64,000 bases of DNA. It comes from Curtobacterium luteum (GTDB taxonomy: Bacteria > Actinomycetota > Actinomycetes > Actinomycetales > Microbacteriaceae). How positions within the stretch are numbered: the stretch's first letter is position 1; each line of letters opens with the position of its first letter. The notes under the pieces are model-generated. The model was not told the origin of the DNA and did not search any database. It worked only from the letters and a program-made list of their open reading frames with translations. The position numbers were made by a program, and so were the translations under genes. Below are positions 45,217 through 54,583 of this stretch, piece by piece. Location of the stretch: contig NZ_BMOI01000006.1 of the NCBI RefSeq assembly GCF_014646995.1, forward strand, positions 150,614-214,613. The letters are read 5' to 3'.

Positions 45217-46290
45217 ATGGCGCGGGTGGTCGTCTCGTGGTCGTCGCCACGGCGTCGGTTCGAGCTGTCGGCGCCCGCCGAGATCCACGACCTCGAAGCG
45301 GCTCGATCCCAGCTCCGGCAGGGGATGCTCCTCTGTGCACTGCTCCCGTTCGATGGCGCCGAACGGATCTCGGCGGCGGTCGGCTTCCCCCGATCCGTCT
45401 CGTCCGTGGTCGACCCCGCCGAGCAGCGAGCCCCGGCGGAGGTCCGTCACCTCGGCTCATCGACCGGGCGGGGCGCGTTCCAGGCCGCGATCCACGAAGC
45501 AATCTCACGGATCGAGGACGGCAGCATCGAGAAGGTCGTGCTGGCCCGTCACGTCGATCTGACCTCGTCCGAGCCGTGGGCGGTGCGTGACGTCCTCGCT
45601 CGCCTCAGGAGCCGAGGCCGTACGGCGCGGTTCTCCTACTCCCAGGGCAACCACACGATCATCGGCGCATCGCCCGAACTCCTCGTCAGCCATGACGGAA
45701 CGGAGATCTGCTCCGTCCCGCTGGCAGGCTCCCGAGCGCGTCCACCGCGCCCGGCGGATCGCTCGAACACGATCAATGCGCTCGAGCGGTCAGCGAAGGA
45801 CAACCACGAGCACCAGGTCGTCGTCGATGCGGTGCACGAGACGCTGCGCCCCCTGGGACCCGTGCGCCAGCGACGAGGCGTCGTCCAGACGACGGACTCA
45901 CTCCACCTGATGACCGAGCTCCGCGTTCGTCCGGTCGCGCCGGTCCGGTCGCTCGACGTCGCGCGCCGGCTGCATCCGACCCCCGCGATCTGCGGCACGC
46001 CGAGGAGCGCCGCCAAGGATCTGCTCCGCGAGCTGGAGGACCGGGACCGAGGGTACTTCTCCGGAGTCGTCGGATGGGAAGCAGCGGACGGCACGGGTGA
46101 GTGGTGGCTCGTGATCCGCAGCGCCGAGCTGGCCGGGCGCTCGGCGACAGCGAGCGCCGGAGTGGGGATCGTGCGCGGGAGCGACCCAGCCGCCGAACTC
46201 GCCGAGACCGACCACAAGCTGCGTCCGATGCTCCGAGCCCTCGGTGTGTCGGACATCCCCTCGCTCGACAGACGGACGGAAGAACCATGA
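45217..46290 (+). CDS. Isochorismate synthase (EntC/DhbC family)
   Basis: The 357-residue protein converts chorismate to isochorismate. Diagnostic pieces: EKVVLARHVDL, SPELLVSHDGTEICSVPLAG, DNHEHQVVVDAV, SLHLMTELRVR, PTPAICGTPRSAA, DRGYFSGVVGW and EWWLVIRSAEL. The catalytic Lys, the metal-binding Glu residues and the GTP motif are present. It is shorter at the N-terminus than EntC (391). The first gene of a four-gene overlapping operon; isochorismate usually feeds siderophore, menaquinone or salicylate synthesis, but none of those genes is near. Confidence 0.88.
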   Translation: MARVVVSWSSPRRRFELSAPAEIHDLEAARSQLRQGMLLCALLPFDGAERISAAVGFPRSVSSVVDPAEQRAPAEVRHLGSSTGRGAFQAAIHEAISRIEDGSIEKVVLARHVDLTSSEPWAVRDVLARLRSRGRTARFSYSQGNHTIIGASPELLVSHDGTEICSVPLAGSRARPPRPADRSNTINALERSAKDNHEHQVVVDAVHETLRPLGPVRQRRGVVQTTDSLHLMTELRVRPVAPVRSLDVARRLHPTPAICGTPRSAAKDLLRELEDRDRGYFSGVVGWEAADGTGEWWLVIRSAELAGRSATASAGVGIVRGSDPAAELAETDHKLRPMLRALGVSDIPSLDRRTEEP

Positions 46291-47741
46291 ACTCCACCAC
46301 CACTTCGCGATCGATCCGCTACGACGACCCGTTGAACGTGCTCCTCGCCATGCAGCGACAGGTCGGCGAGCAGAACGCGTTCTTGCTGGAGTCCCTCTCC
46401 GGGCCGGACGCCGACACACGGACATCCATCGTCGGTGCCACGGGAGTGCTCGAGCTCCGCGTCACGGACGGTCGCGTCGAGTTCACCGGACTCGAGCCAG
46501 CGATCGAGGCATGTCGCTCGGTTCTGGTCGCCGAACGCATCATCGAAAGCGGTGCGGTCGGTGATCGTCTCGTCGACGGGGACGGCCTGTGGAGACTCCC
46601 CGAAGTGCTGCAGCGCATCCTCTTCCCTGACGATGTGCCAGCCGCCAACATCGGGTTGCTCGCCTACTACGGGTACGAAGCCGTCCGGTACGCGGAACGA
46701 CTCCCCCGGCCAGCCCACCACGCCGCACCGACGGAACCGGATGCCGTTTTCAGTGTCGTCCACGCATGCGTCACCATGCCGTCCGGGTCGTCGATCGGGT
46801 ACGTCGCGGCGACGAGCACGTCGATGTGGGCACCACTCGACCTCGCTGCCTTCTGCCGGGATCTCGAAGAGCGCGCCAGCGTCGTGGACGGACGACCGCT
46901 CCCTGCTCCGACGTCCGTTTCCGACGACACATCGTTCGACGAGTACAGCCGTCGCGTCGAGGTCGCGCTGGAACACATCCGGGCGGGTGACATCTACCAG
47001 ATCCAACTCGGACACGAGATCACGGTCGAGACGACCGCCACCCCGATGCAGGTGTACCGACGGATGCGTGAACACAATCCGTCGCCGTACATGAGCTACC
47101 TCCCGATGGCCGGCTCGACCATCACCGGCGCCTCGCCCGAGCTCTTCGTCCGAGTACAACAGGACCGAGTAGCGATGCGGCCGATCGCGGGGACAGCCCG
47201 TCGAACAGGGTCCGCGCCGGAGGACGCTTCAGCCGTCGCGGTGCTCTCCGCATCAGAGAAGGAACGTGCCGAGCACCTCATGCTGGTCGATCTCTGTCGG
47301 AACGACCTCGGCCGGGTCGCGTCCACCGATTCGACGACCACGCAGGGCCTGATGACCGTCGAGCAGTACTCACACGTCTTCCATCTCGTCACCACCGTCG
47401 CGTGCCGCGTCGAACCTGGTCACTCGATCTCCGACATCGTCCGCGCGAGCTTCCCGGCAGGAACGATGACCGGTGCACCGAAGGTCCGGGCCATGGAACT
47501 GATCGATGAACTCGAGACCGCCCCGAGAGGCTTCTACGCCGGAGCCTTCGGGATCATCGATCGACACGGCGACGCAGTCCTGGGCCTGGCGATCCGGATG
47601 GCTGTGCACCGGGGAGGATCGGCGCGCATCAGAGCGTCGGCCGGGATCGTCGCCGATTCGACCGCCCACGACGAATGGCACGAGACGATCGCGAAGATGG
47701 GCGCCGCGTACTTCGCCGTGACGGGTGAGGAACTGCGATGA
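46287..47741 (+). CDS. Anthranilate/aminodeoxyisochorismate synthase component I (TrpE-like)
   Basis: The 484-residue protein carries the TrpE fold: IRAGDIYQIQLGHEI, SPELFVRVQQDRVAMRPIAG with the PIAGT motif, EHLMLVDLCRNDLGR, YSHVFHLVTTV (the His that in TrpE is needed for pyruvate loss) and FPAGTMTGAPKVRAMELID. It takes chorismate and ammonia from the next gene's glutaminase. The conserved His/Thr fit an anthranilate-forming enzyme, but an ADIC-forming one cannot be excluded. It is unlikely to be the tryptophan enzyme: no trp genes are near. ATG overlaps the previous stop. Confidence 0.85.
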   Translation: MNSTTTSRSIRYDDPLNVLLAMQRQVGEQNAFLLESLSGPDADTRTSIVGATGVLELRVTDGRVEFTGLEPAIEACRSVLVAERIIESGAVGDRLVDGDGLWRLPEVLQRILFPDDVPAANIGLLAYYGYEAVRYAERLPRPAHHAAPTEPDAVFSVVHACVTMPSGSSIGYVAATSTSMWAPLDLAAFCRDLEERASVVDGRPLPAPTSVSDDTSFDEYSRRVEVALEHIRAGDIYQIQLGHEITVETTATPMQVYRRMREHNPSPYMSYLPMAGSTITGASPELFVRVQQDRVAMRPIAGTARRTGSAPEDASAVAVLSASEKERAEHLMLVDLCRNDLGRVASTDSTTTQGLMTVEQYSHVFHLVTTVACRVEPGHSISDIVRASFPAGTMTGAPKVRAMELIDELETAPRGFYAGAFGIIDRHGDAVLGLAIRMAVHRGGSARIRASAGIVADSTAHDEWHETIAKMGAAYFAVTGEELR

Positions 47742-48328
47742 GATCGCTGTTGATCGACGCACAGGACAGCTTCGTCTACATCATCGCGCAGTACCTACGG
47801 ACACTCGGAGGCACTGCGGACGTGATCCGCTCGGCCGACGCCGACGGCGACGCGATCAACCGCGCGGGGTACGACCTGGTCCTGCTCGGCCCCGGGCCCG
47901 GCACACCGACCGACGCCGGACACACCCAACTCATGTCCCACCTGGCGATAGACCAGGCGATCTTCGGAGTGTGTCTCGGACACCAGGCGATCGCCGAGCA
48001 CTTCGGCGCCTCGATCGGCCGGGCGGACCGCCCGATGCACGGGAAGCAGAGCAGCGTCACCCATGACGGGTCGGGGGTCTTCACGGCGTTGCCCTCGCCG
48101 CTCGCGGTGACCCGCTACCACTCCCTCGCGGTCGACCCGTCGACGGTTCCGGACGAGCTCGTGGTCTCCGCAACGGCAGACGACGGCACGATCATGGCAC
48201 TCCGCCATGATCACCGCCCGATCGAGTCCGTGCAGTTCCACCCGGAGAGCATCGGGACCGACTTCGGGATCGAGATGCTGCGGTCGTTCGTGTGCGCACA
48301 CGGCCTGACAGGACGGGGCAGGGCGTGA
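47738..48328 (+). CDS. Glutamine amidotransferase, component II of the TrpE-like enzyme
   Basis: The 196-residue class I glutaminase has the nucleophile Cys79 in FGVCLGHQAIAE, and the His/Glu pair in VQFHPESIGTDFG. The N-terminal DAQDSFVY replaces the usual NYDSFTYN of TrpG/PabA, a small change. It supplies ammonia to the TrpE-like component. ATG overlaps the upstream stop by 4 nt. Confidence 0.9.
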   Translation: MRSLLIDAQDSFVYIIAQYLRTLGGTADVIRSADADGDAINRAGYDLVLLGPGPGTPTDAGHTQLMSHLAIDQAIFGVCLGHQAIAEHFGASIGRADRPMHGKQSSVTHDGSGVFTALPSPLAVTRYHSLAVDPSTVPDELVVSATADDGTIMALRHDHRPIESVQFHPESIGTDFGIEMLRSFVCAHGLTGRGRA

Positions 48329-48993
48329 AACCTCCCACCGTGCTCGCCGTCAACGGATCCGAACGGGCCGACGGCGACACCGCGCAAGTGCTCGGTCACT
48401 GCACGGGTCGTTTCGCGGCGAACGGTGTCGCTCTGGAGATCGTCACGCTCGCGAAGGTCTCCATGTCGCCGTGCGGACCGTGCGGACCGTGCGGCGATTG
48501 CAACACGCGCATGGAGCGCTGCCTGGTCGACGATGACGTCCGGAGCATCGTCGATCGGCTCGAGCGCGTCGACGGAGTCATCTACGCGACTCCGGTCCAC
48601 GGTTTCGGCACGGCGTCGTTGATGCAGACCTTCCTCGAACGCGCTGGTGTCGGTCACCTCCGATTCCGACGACCGCTCGCCAACAAGGTCGGCGGCGCCG
48701 TGGTCGTGGCCCGCAGGTACGCTCACGACGCGGTCATCGCACAACTGACGCAGAACATGCTGCTCAACCGGATGATCGTTCCTGGGAGTGGCTTCCCCGC
48801 GGTGCTGCGGACGGAGAACGACAGGTCACCACTCGCGGACGCAGAGGGCCTCGTTGCGCTCAACGCCATGGTGGACCGGGTGAGCAACCTCATCCACCTG
48901 CTGCGGTCGGTCGATCTCAGACAGCTGGAATCCGGCACCCGCAACGAGCGCGAGGCCCTCGCCGCTCGTCAGCAGGTCAGCGCCCTGCGCTGA
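48325..48993 (+). CDS. NADPH-dependent FMN reductase / iron-sulfur flavoprotein
   Basis: The 222-residue protein has a flavodoxin-like fold (VLAVNGSERADGDTAQVL, VDGVIYATPVHGFGTASL) with the dense cysteine block PCGPCGPCGDCNTRMERC near residue 50. The C-x2-C-x2-C spacing is the iron-sulfur flavoprotein signature. SgcG, which oxidises 2-amino-2-deoxyisochorismate in the C-1027 pathway, is to my knowledge of this kind; a similar role would fit the preceding TrpE/TrpG-like genes. GTG start overlaps the upstream stop by 4 nt. Confidence 0.82.
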   Translation: MKPPTVLAVNGSERADGDTAQVLGHCTGRFAANGVALEIVTLAKVSMSPCGPCGPCGDCNTRMERCLVDDDVRSIVDRLERVDGVIYATPVHGFGTASLMQTFLERAGVGHLRFRRPLANKVGGAVVVARRYAHDAVIAQLTQNMLLNRMIVPGSGFPAVLRTENDRSPLADAEGLVALNAMVDRVSNLIHLLRSVDLRQLESGTRNEREALAARQQVSALR

Positions 48994-50159
48994 GTACTCG
49001 CCGCGACAGCGAGCACGACGCCCCCGAACACCGCAACGGCGCTCGGCACCCAGGCGAGGGCGAACGAGCCTGTTGTGTGCAGGACAGCACCGGTGACGAC
49101 GGGTCCACTCGCGAAACCGACGTACATCCACGTGGACAGCCTCGCTGACACCGCTCCGATGACATCCGACCCGCAGGTCTGGATGACGAGCGTGTTGGCC
49201 ACCGCGCTGACGCACAACAGACTCGCCCCCGCGAGGATGACGACCAGCCAGACGATCCAACGCACCGAGGACTCGGCGAGCCAGAGCCCCGGAGGGACCA
49301 GGAGCGCGAGGGCGGTGGCCGTGACCAGACTCGAACCGACCGGTCGCCCGCGCGTGAGGCCGCGTGCCATCCCGGCGCGTGCTGCGAGACCGGTCAGGCC
49401 GATCCCCGCGACCGCAGCGGCCCCGCCGGCAGTTCCGTACCCGAGGCCGTCGGCGACGAAGAGCGCGAGGAACACGTTGAGCGACTGCATGGCGAATCCG
49501 GAGAGTCCGACGACGCCGATCGTCAACGCCACGCCCCGGGGCAGCGAGACGCGAGGACGGCGTCCTGTCACCGGTCGGACGGTCGAGCCGAGCTCTGCAG
49601 TCCGGCGGTGACCGATCAGGACGACACCGAGCACGATCGCCCCGACCACGAGCATGCCGGAACGCCAACCGACGGATCCGATCGCCACGATCATGACCGC
49701 ACCGACGAGGAACTGTCCCGCTTGGACACCGGACTGCTTCACGCCGATCCAGGTGGGCACCCGTGCGTGCGGGGCGACCGCGCGGACGGCGCGGTTCGTG
49801 AGGGAGTTGCACAGCGCCTGACCGGGCGCTGCGATCACCGACGCGGCGAGGAACCACCAGAAGTTCGTTCCACCAGCCGCGACCAAGAGGCTGAGCGCCG
49901 CCAGCAGGAACACGGCATGCACCTGACGACTCAGATCGAGTCGATCGCTCAACGCTCCGCACGATCGACCGAGCACTGCCGCCAGGACGAACGTGACCGC
50001 CGGCAACGCGGCGAACTCGGGGGATGTCACGATGCCGAAGCCGAGCATCGCCGGTCCGGCGGCCGCGAACGCGTAGTTGACCGCTGGCGCCGCCGCCATG
50101 ACCGACGTCAGCAGCGCGAGGGAGCCGCGGCGGGGGACGGGACTGCTCGACGTGCGCAT
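48969..50159 (-). CDS. MFS transporter, probable exporter of the cluster product
   Basis: The 396-residue protein has 12 hydrophobic segments and the MFS loop AAVLGRSCGALSDRLDLSR after helix 2. It converges on, and overlaps by 25 bases, the flavoprotein gene. TAGCAT lies six bases before the ATG (leaderless), behind a TGTCA-N3-TGTCA repeat that echoes the one before the cluster, implying common regulation. Most likely exports or protects from the aromatic product; substrate not known. Confidence 0.85.
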   Translation of the reverse strand: MRTSSSPVPRRGSLALLTSVMAAAPAVNYAFAAAGPAMLGFGIVTSPEFAALPAVTFVLAAVLGRSCGALSDRLDLSRQVHAVFLLAALSLLVAAGGTNFWWFLAASVIAAPGQALCNSLTNRAVRAVAPHARVPTWIGVKQSGVQAGQFLVGAVMIVAIGSVGWRSGMLVVGAIVLGVVLIGHRRTAELGSTVRPVTGRRPRVSLPRGVALTIGVVGLSGFAMQSLNVFLALFVADGLGYGTAGGAAAVAGIGLTGLAARAGMARGLTRGRPVGSSLVTATALALLVPPGLWLAESSVRWIVWLVVILAGASLLCVSAVANTLVIQTCGSDVIGAVSARLSTWMYVGFASGPVVTGAVLHTTGSFALAWVPSAVAVFGGVVLAVAASTQRRALTC

Positions 50160-50176
50160 CGGCCGATGCTACAACA

Positions 50177-50189
50177 TGTCAGAATGTCA
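50177..50189 (-). promoter_or_regulatory. TGTCA-N3-TGTCA direct repeat before the MFS gene
   Basis: TGTCA at 50177 and 50185 on the plus strand (TGACATTCTGACA in the gene direction), just behind the -10 TAGCAT. Same architecture as 45177-45189. Confidence 0.45.
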
Positions 50190-50235
50190 AACGCCAGCTG
50201 TCTCTGCTGAGATCGACGGCCGGTGACCCGAGGTG

Positions 50236-51576
50236 CTACGCAGCCGCGCTCGCTGCCGCCTTCGCGGCCGCCGGCAGCGCGTCGAGCACCCGCCCGACGG
50301 CACGGTCGTCATGCGCCGCCGTGACGAACCACGCCTCGAACACGCTCGGCGGCAGGGTGACGCCCTGTTCGAGCATGCTGTGGAAGAACGGCGCGTAGCG
50401 GAAGGTCTCCTGCGCCCGCACGTCGTCGTAGTTCCGCGGGGCGACGTCGGTGAACGCGAACGAGAACAGGTTCCCGGCGTGCTGCACCGTGTGGGCCACG
50501 CCCTCGGCTGACAGCGCCTCGCTCGTCGCCGTCGCGATGGTCGCCGCCGTGCGGTCGAGCTGCGCGTACACCTCGGGCGTCGCCGCACGGAGCGTGGCGA
50601 TGCCCGCGGCGACGGCGAGCGGGTTCCCGGACAGGGTGCCGGCCTGGTACACGGGACCGAGCGGCGCGAGGAAGTCCATCACCTCGCGGCGGCCGCCGAG
50701 CGCGGCGAGGGGCATGCCACCGCCGATGACCTTGCCGAACGTCACGAGGTCGGGCTTCCACCCGGCGCCGTCGGGTACGACCTTCGACGCCTCGAGGCCC
50801 CACCACCCCGCGCTGCCGACGCGGAAGCCGGTCAGGACCTCGTCGACGATGAGGAGCGCACCGTGCGAGGACGTGATCTGCGACAGGGCACGGTTGAACC
50901 CGCGCTCCGGGGCGAGGACGCCCATGTTGGCCGCGGCGGCCTCGACGATCACGGCGGCGATGCGCTCCGAGTGCTCGTCGAACGCGCGACGGACGGCGTC
51001 GAGGTCGTTGTACGGCAGCACGAGCGTCTGCGCGGCCGTCTCGGCGGTGATGCCGGCCGACCCGGGCATCGCGAGCGTCGCGACACCGGACCCGGCCTCG
51101 GCGAGGAGCGAGTCGGAGTGACCGTGGTAGTGCCCGGCGAACTTCACGAGCAGGTCGCGACCGGTGTACCCGCGGGCGAGCCGGATCGCGGTCATCGTGG
51201 CCTCGGTGCCCGTCGACACCATGCGGATCTTCTCGATCGGTCCGTCACCGTCGACCGACACCCGCTGCTTGACGAGTTCGGCGAGCTCGGTCTCCCCCGG
51301 GGTCGACGCCCCGAACGAGAGGCCCCGCGAGGCCGCCTGCTGCACGGCTTCGACCGTCCCGGGGTGGGCGTGGCCGAGGATCGCCGGCCCCCACGACGCG
51401 ACGAGGTCGACGTACTCGCGCCCCTCGGCGTCGGTGACGTACGCGCCCTTCGCGGCGGTCAGGAACCGGGGCGTCCCGCCGACCGAGCCGTAGGCGCGGA
51501 CGGGCGAGTTGACGCCGCCGGGGATGCTGTTCTTCGCGCGTCCGAAAAGCTGCTCGTTGGTCGTCGTGGTGGTCAT
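50236..51576 (-). CDS. hemL: Glutamate-1-semialdehyde 2,1-aminomutase
   Basis: The 446-residue PLP enzyme forms 5-aminolevulinate. Typical sequence: [54 protein letters not shown] and the PLP lysine in [18 protein letters not shown] overlapping the hemB stop by 4 nt; last gene of hemQ-H-C-D-B-L. Confidence 0.96.
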   Translation of the reverse strand: MTTTTTNEQLFGRAKNSIPGGVNSPVRAYGSVGGTPRFLTAAKGAYVTDAEGREYVDLVASWGPAILGHAHPGTVEAVQQAASRGLSFGASTPGETELAELVKQRVSVDGDGPIEKIRMVSTGTEATMTAIRLARGYTGRDLLVKFAGHYHGHSDSLLAEAGSGVATLAMPGSAGITAETAAQTLVLPYNDLDAVRRAFDEHSERIAAVIVEAAAANMGVLAPERGFNRALSQITSSHGALLIVDEVLTGFRVGSAGWWGLEASKVVPDGAGWKPDLVTFGKVIGGGMPLAALGGRREVMDFLAPLGPVYQAGTLSGNPLAVAAGIATLRAATPEVYAQLDRTAATIATATSEALSAEGVAHTVQHAGNLFSFAFTDVAPRNYDDVRAQETFRYAPFFHSMLEQGVTLPPSVFEAWFVTAAHDDRAVGRVLDALPAAAKAAASAAA

Positions 51577-52628
51577 TCGGGGGCCTTCCCGGTCGAGGCG
51601 ACGCCGGACACCGCCGCGGTGCTGCCGGACGTGCGCAGGCCGGCCTCCTGGTTGAGCTTCCGGGCGATGTCGACCGCGAAGTAGGTGAGGATCGCATCAG
51701 CGCCGGCGCGCTTGATGCCGACCAGGGCCTCCATCGCGGCGGCGTCCCGATCGATCCAGCCGTTCTGCGCGGCCGCGGTGATCATCGCGTACTCGCCGCT
51801 GATCTGGTACGCCCACACGGGCACCTCGGCGACGTCCGCGGTGCGGGCGAGCACGTCGAGGTAGCTCATCGCCGGCTTCACCATGACGATGTCGGCACCC
51901 TCCTCGATGTCGAGCAGGACCTCCCGGAGGCCCTGCCGCCCGTCGGCCGCGTCGATCTGGTACGTCCGGCGGTCGCCCTGGAGCGACGACGAGACGGCTT
52001 CCCGGAACGGGCCGTAGAACGCCGAGGCGTACTTCGCCGAGTACGCCAGCAACGCGGTGCCGGCGTGACCGGTGCTGTCGAGGGCGTCGCGCGCGGCAGC
52101 GATCTGGCCGTCCATCATCCCGCTCATGCAGACCAGTTCGGCGCCGGCCTCGGCCTGCACGACCGCCATGTCGCGGTACCGCAGGAGCGTCGCGTCGTTG
52201 TCGACCGACCCGTCGGCCGCGAGGACCCCGCAGTGTCCGTGGTCGGTGAACTCGTCGAGGCACAGGTCGGACTGCACGACGAGGGCGTCTCCCACTTCTT
52301 CGCGTGCGACGCGGATCGCCACGTTGAGGATGCCGTCCGGGTCGGTCGCACCGGAGCCCTCGGCGTCCTTCGACGTCGGGACCCCGAACAGGTTCACGCC
52401 GCCGACGCCCTGCTCCGCCGCCTCGACGAGCGCCCGGCGGAAGGAGTCGAGCGAGTGCTGCGCCACCCCGGGCATGCTCGAGATCGGGACGGCCTCGGTC
52501 GCACCCTCGCGGATGAACATCGGCAGCACGAGCTCGGCGGGGTGCAGGCGGGTCTCGGCGACGAGCCGACGCATCGCCGGGGTGGCGCGGAGACGGCGGG
52601 GGCGGACCTGGGGGAACTGTCCGGTCAC
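51573..52628 (-). CDS. hemB: Delta-aminolevulinate dehydratase (porphobilinogen synthase)
   Basis: The 351-residue enzyme joins two 5-aminolevulinate molecules. The active site has [10 protein letters not shown], Lys in [14 protein letters not shown] and Lys in [14 protein letters not shown]. The metal region [18 protein letters not shown] contains two Cys, suggesting Zn dependence at least in part. GTG start with AGGAAGG before it, overlapping the hemD stop. Confidence 0.96.
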   Translation of the reverse strand: MTGQFPQVRPRRLRATPAMRRLVAETRLHPAELVLPMFIREGATEAVPISSMPGVAQHSLDSFRRALVEAAEQGVGGVNLFGVPTSKDAEGSGATDPDGILNVAIRVAREEVGDALVVQSDLCLDEFTDHGHCGVLAADGSVDNDATLLRYRDMAVVQAEAGAELVCMSGMMDGQIAAARDALDSTGHAGTALLAYSAKYASAFYGPFREAVSSSLQGDRRTYQIDAADGRQGLREVLLDIEEGADIVMVKPAMSYLDVLARTADVAEVPVWAYQISGEYAMITAAAQNGWIDRDAAAMEALVGIKRAGADAILTYFAVDIARKLNQEAGLRTSGSTAAVSGVASTGKAPE

Positions 52629-53362
52629 GATGACCTTCCTGATCGTGGTGTTTCGGGTGCTTCGGGTGCTTCGGGTGCTTCGGGGCGGAGGGCCTCGGCG
52701 ACGGCGTCGAGGAGGGATTCGGCGGAGCGGCTGCGCCCGACGACGTGCACGGGCAGACCGGCCTCGCGCGCGGCCGCGGCGGTGCCGGGACCGATGCACG
52801 CGATGCGCGTGCGGGGATCGAGCGGGGCCAGCCGGCGGGCGACCTCGGAGGCGACGCTGCCGCTCGTGACGAGCACCGCGTCGGGCACCCGGTCGAGGCG
52901 GACCGGCTCGTCGCCGGTCCCCACGGTACGGTACGCGACCACGTCCTCGACGTCGATCCCGCGGGCGCGGAGCCCCTCGACGAGGGTGGGGGCGGCGAGT
53001 TCCGAGCGCGGGAAGAGGACACGGCCGGTCGTGCCCGGGAACGCCGACACGAGGCCGGCGGCCGACTCGACCTCCGGCACGAGGTCGACCCGCCACCCGG
53101 CCTGCCGCGCGGCGCGTGCGGTCGCCTGGCCGACGCACGCCACCAGCACACCGGCCGGGAGGCGCGGTGCGCGTCCGGCGACGGCCCGCACGGCCGTCGC
53201 ACTGGTCACGACGAGCCAGGGGGCGGTCGACCCGGCCCCGCCGGGAACGGGCCCGTCCCCGGGTGCCGGGACGTGCCTCCCGGCCGCTCCCGCGAGGCGC
53301 CCGAGCGCCGCGTCGAGTGCAGCGGGGTCCTCCGGCGGTGCATCGGTGATGAGGGGCACCAC
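52625..53362 (-). CDS. hemD: Uroporphyrinogen-III synthase, start unclear
   Basis: HemD closes hydroxymethylbilane to uroporphyrinogen III. The recognisable fold begins at [11 protein letters not shown] (from 53440), but the only normal start codons in this frame are two GTG at 53362 and 53359, which would drop the first strand and helix. Upstream the frame is open to the hemC TAG at 53494-53492, with no ATG, GTG, TTG or CTG between. Either a rare start (e.g. GTC at 53488), readthrough of the hemC stop giving a HemC-HemD fusion, or a truncated N-terminus. The C-terminal tail [12 protein letters not shown] is a short repeat. Confidence 0.8.
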   Translation of the reverse strand: MVPLITDAPPEDPAALDAALGRLAGAAGRHVPAPGDGPVPGGAGSTAPWLVVTSATAVRAVAGRAPRLPAGVLVACVGQATARAARQAGWRVDLVPEVESAAGLVSAFPGTTGRVLFPRSELAAPTLVEGLRARGIDVEDVVAYRTVGTGDEPVRLDRVPDAVLVTSGSVASEVARRLAPLDPRTRIACIGPGTAAAAREAGLPVHVVGRSRSAESLLDAVAEALRPEAPEAPEAPETPRSGRSS

Positions 53363-53491
53363 GACGGGGTCGAGACCGCGTGCCCGGGCGGCGTCCGCGA
53401 CCGCGGCGCCCCACGCACCGCCGCGCGGGACGAGGACGACCGGGAGCCGGGCCTCGTCCCGCGCGGGAGCGGTGTCGTCCGTGGTGACCGC

Positions 53492-54583
53492 CTAGTCCGT
53501 GCCCGTCGTCCGCGGCGCGGCCGTCGAGTCGTCGTCGGCAGGCTGCGCCGCAGCCGGGGTCGCCAGGCCGGGCCCGGCCGAGTGGTCGCCGTCGGCCGGT
53601 GCCTCGGCGACCGTCGTGGCGAGGTCCGCGAGGTCGGCCGCGCCGTTCTCGAGGAGTTCGGCCGCGACCCGCCCACCGAGCGCCAGCGCCTCGTCGAGAC
53701 GGTCCTGTGCGGAGCCGTCCAGGACCGCGGCGTGCGAGGCGGTCCGGTACTCGGAGCCGTCGGGGCGGTAGACCGTCGCCGAGACGAGGAGCATCTCGGC
53801 GTCGACGACGGCGGTCGCGCCGATCGGGGCGGAGCAGCCCGCCTCGAGCTTCGCCAGGACCTCGCGCTCGGCCGTGACCGTCAGGCGGGTCGGCGCGTGG
53901 TCGAGCTTGCGGAGCGCGGCGAGCAGGTTCCTGTCCGTCTCGTCCGAGCGGATCTCGACCGCGAGGGCACCCTGGCCGGGCGCGCTCGGCCAGAAGCCGA
54001 GGTCGAGCAGTTCGGTCGCCGCGTCGAGCCGGTCGATGCGGGTCAGCCCCGCGGCGGCGAGCACCACGGCGTCGAGGTCGTCGTCCACGCGGCCGAGCCG
54101 GGTGTCGATGTTCCCGCGGATGTCCACCACGTCGAGGTCGGGACGCTTCGCCTTGAGCTGGGCGACACGTCGGGGTGACCCGGTGCCGACCTTCGCTCCT
54201 TCGGGCAGCGAGTCGACCGTGGCGCCGTTGCGGGCGACCAGGACGTCACGTGCGTCGGCGCGTTTCGGGACGGCTCCGATGGACAGCCCCGGGTACGGAG
54301 CGGTCGGGAGGTCCTTGAGGGAGTGCACGAGCACGTCGACCTCACCGGCGACCAGGGCCTCGCGCAGGGCGCTGGCGAACACCCCGGTGCCGCCGAGGCT
54401 CGCGAGCGAGGCGCGGTTCGTGTCGCCCTCGCTCGTGACCTCGACGAGCTCGACCGGACGGCCGGACGCCTTCGCGAGGCGGTCGGCGACGTCCTGCGAC
54501 TGCGCGACGGCCAGCCGGCTGGCGCGGGTGCCGAGCCGGATCGGCGCCGGACCGTCCTGCTCGGTGCGCTGCTGCTCGGTCAC
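53492..54583 (-). CDS. hemC: Hydroxymethylbilane synthase (porphobilinogen deaminase)
   Basis: The 363-residue enzyme polymerises four porphobilinogens. [35 protein letters not shown] and the dipyrromethane Cys in [12 protein letters not shown] are present. The C-terminus carries about 45 extra Ala/Asp/Pro residues after the folded domain, ending at a TAG that is in frame with hemD. GTG start overlaps hemH by 4 nt. Confidence 0.95.
   Translation of the reverse strand: MTEQQRTEQDGPAPIRLGTRASRLAVAQSQDVADRLAKASGRPVELVEVTSEGDTNRASLASLGGTGVFASALREALVAGEVDVLVHSLKDLPTAPYPGLSIGAVPKRADARDVLVARNGATVDSLPEGAKVGTGSPRRVAQLKAKRPDLDVVDIRGNIDTRLGRVDDDLDAVVLAAAGLTRIDRLDAATELLDLGFWPSAPGQGALAVEIRSDETDRNLLAALRKLDHAPTRLTVTAEREVLAKLEAGCSAPIGATAVVDAEMLLVSATVYRPDGSEYRTASHAAVLDGSAQDRLDEALALGGRVAAELLENGAADLADLATTVAEAPADGDHSAGPGLATPAAAQPADDDSTAAPRTTGTD

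Noticed and set aside
45149..45590. Short alternative open frames overlapping the start of the isochorismate synthase
   Set aside because: No family sequence; overlapped by the clearly homologous gene.
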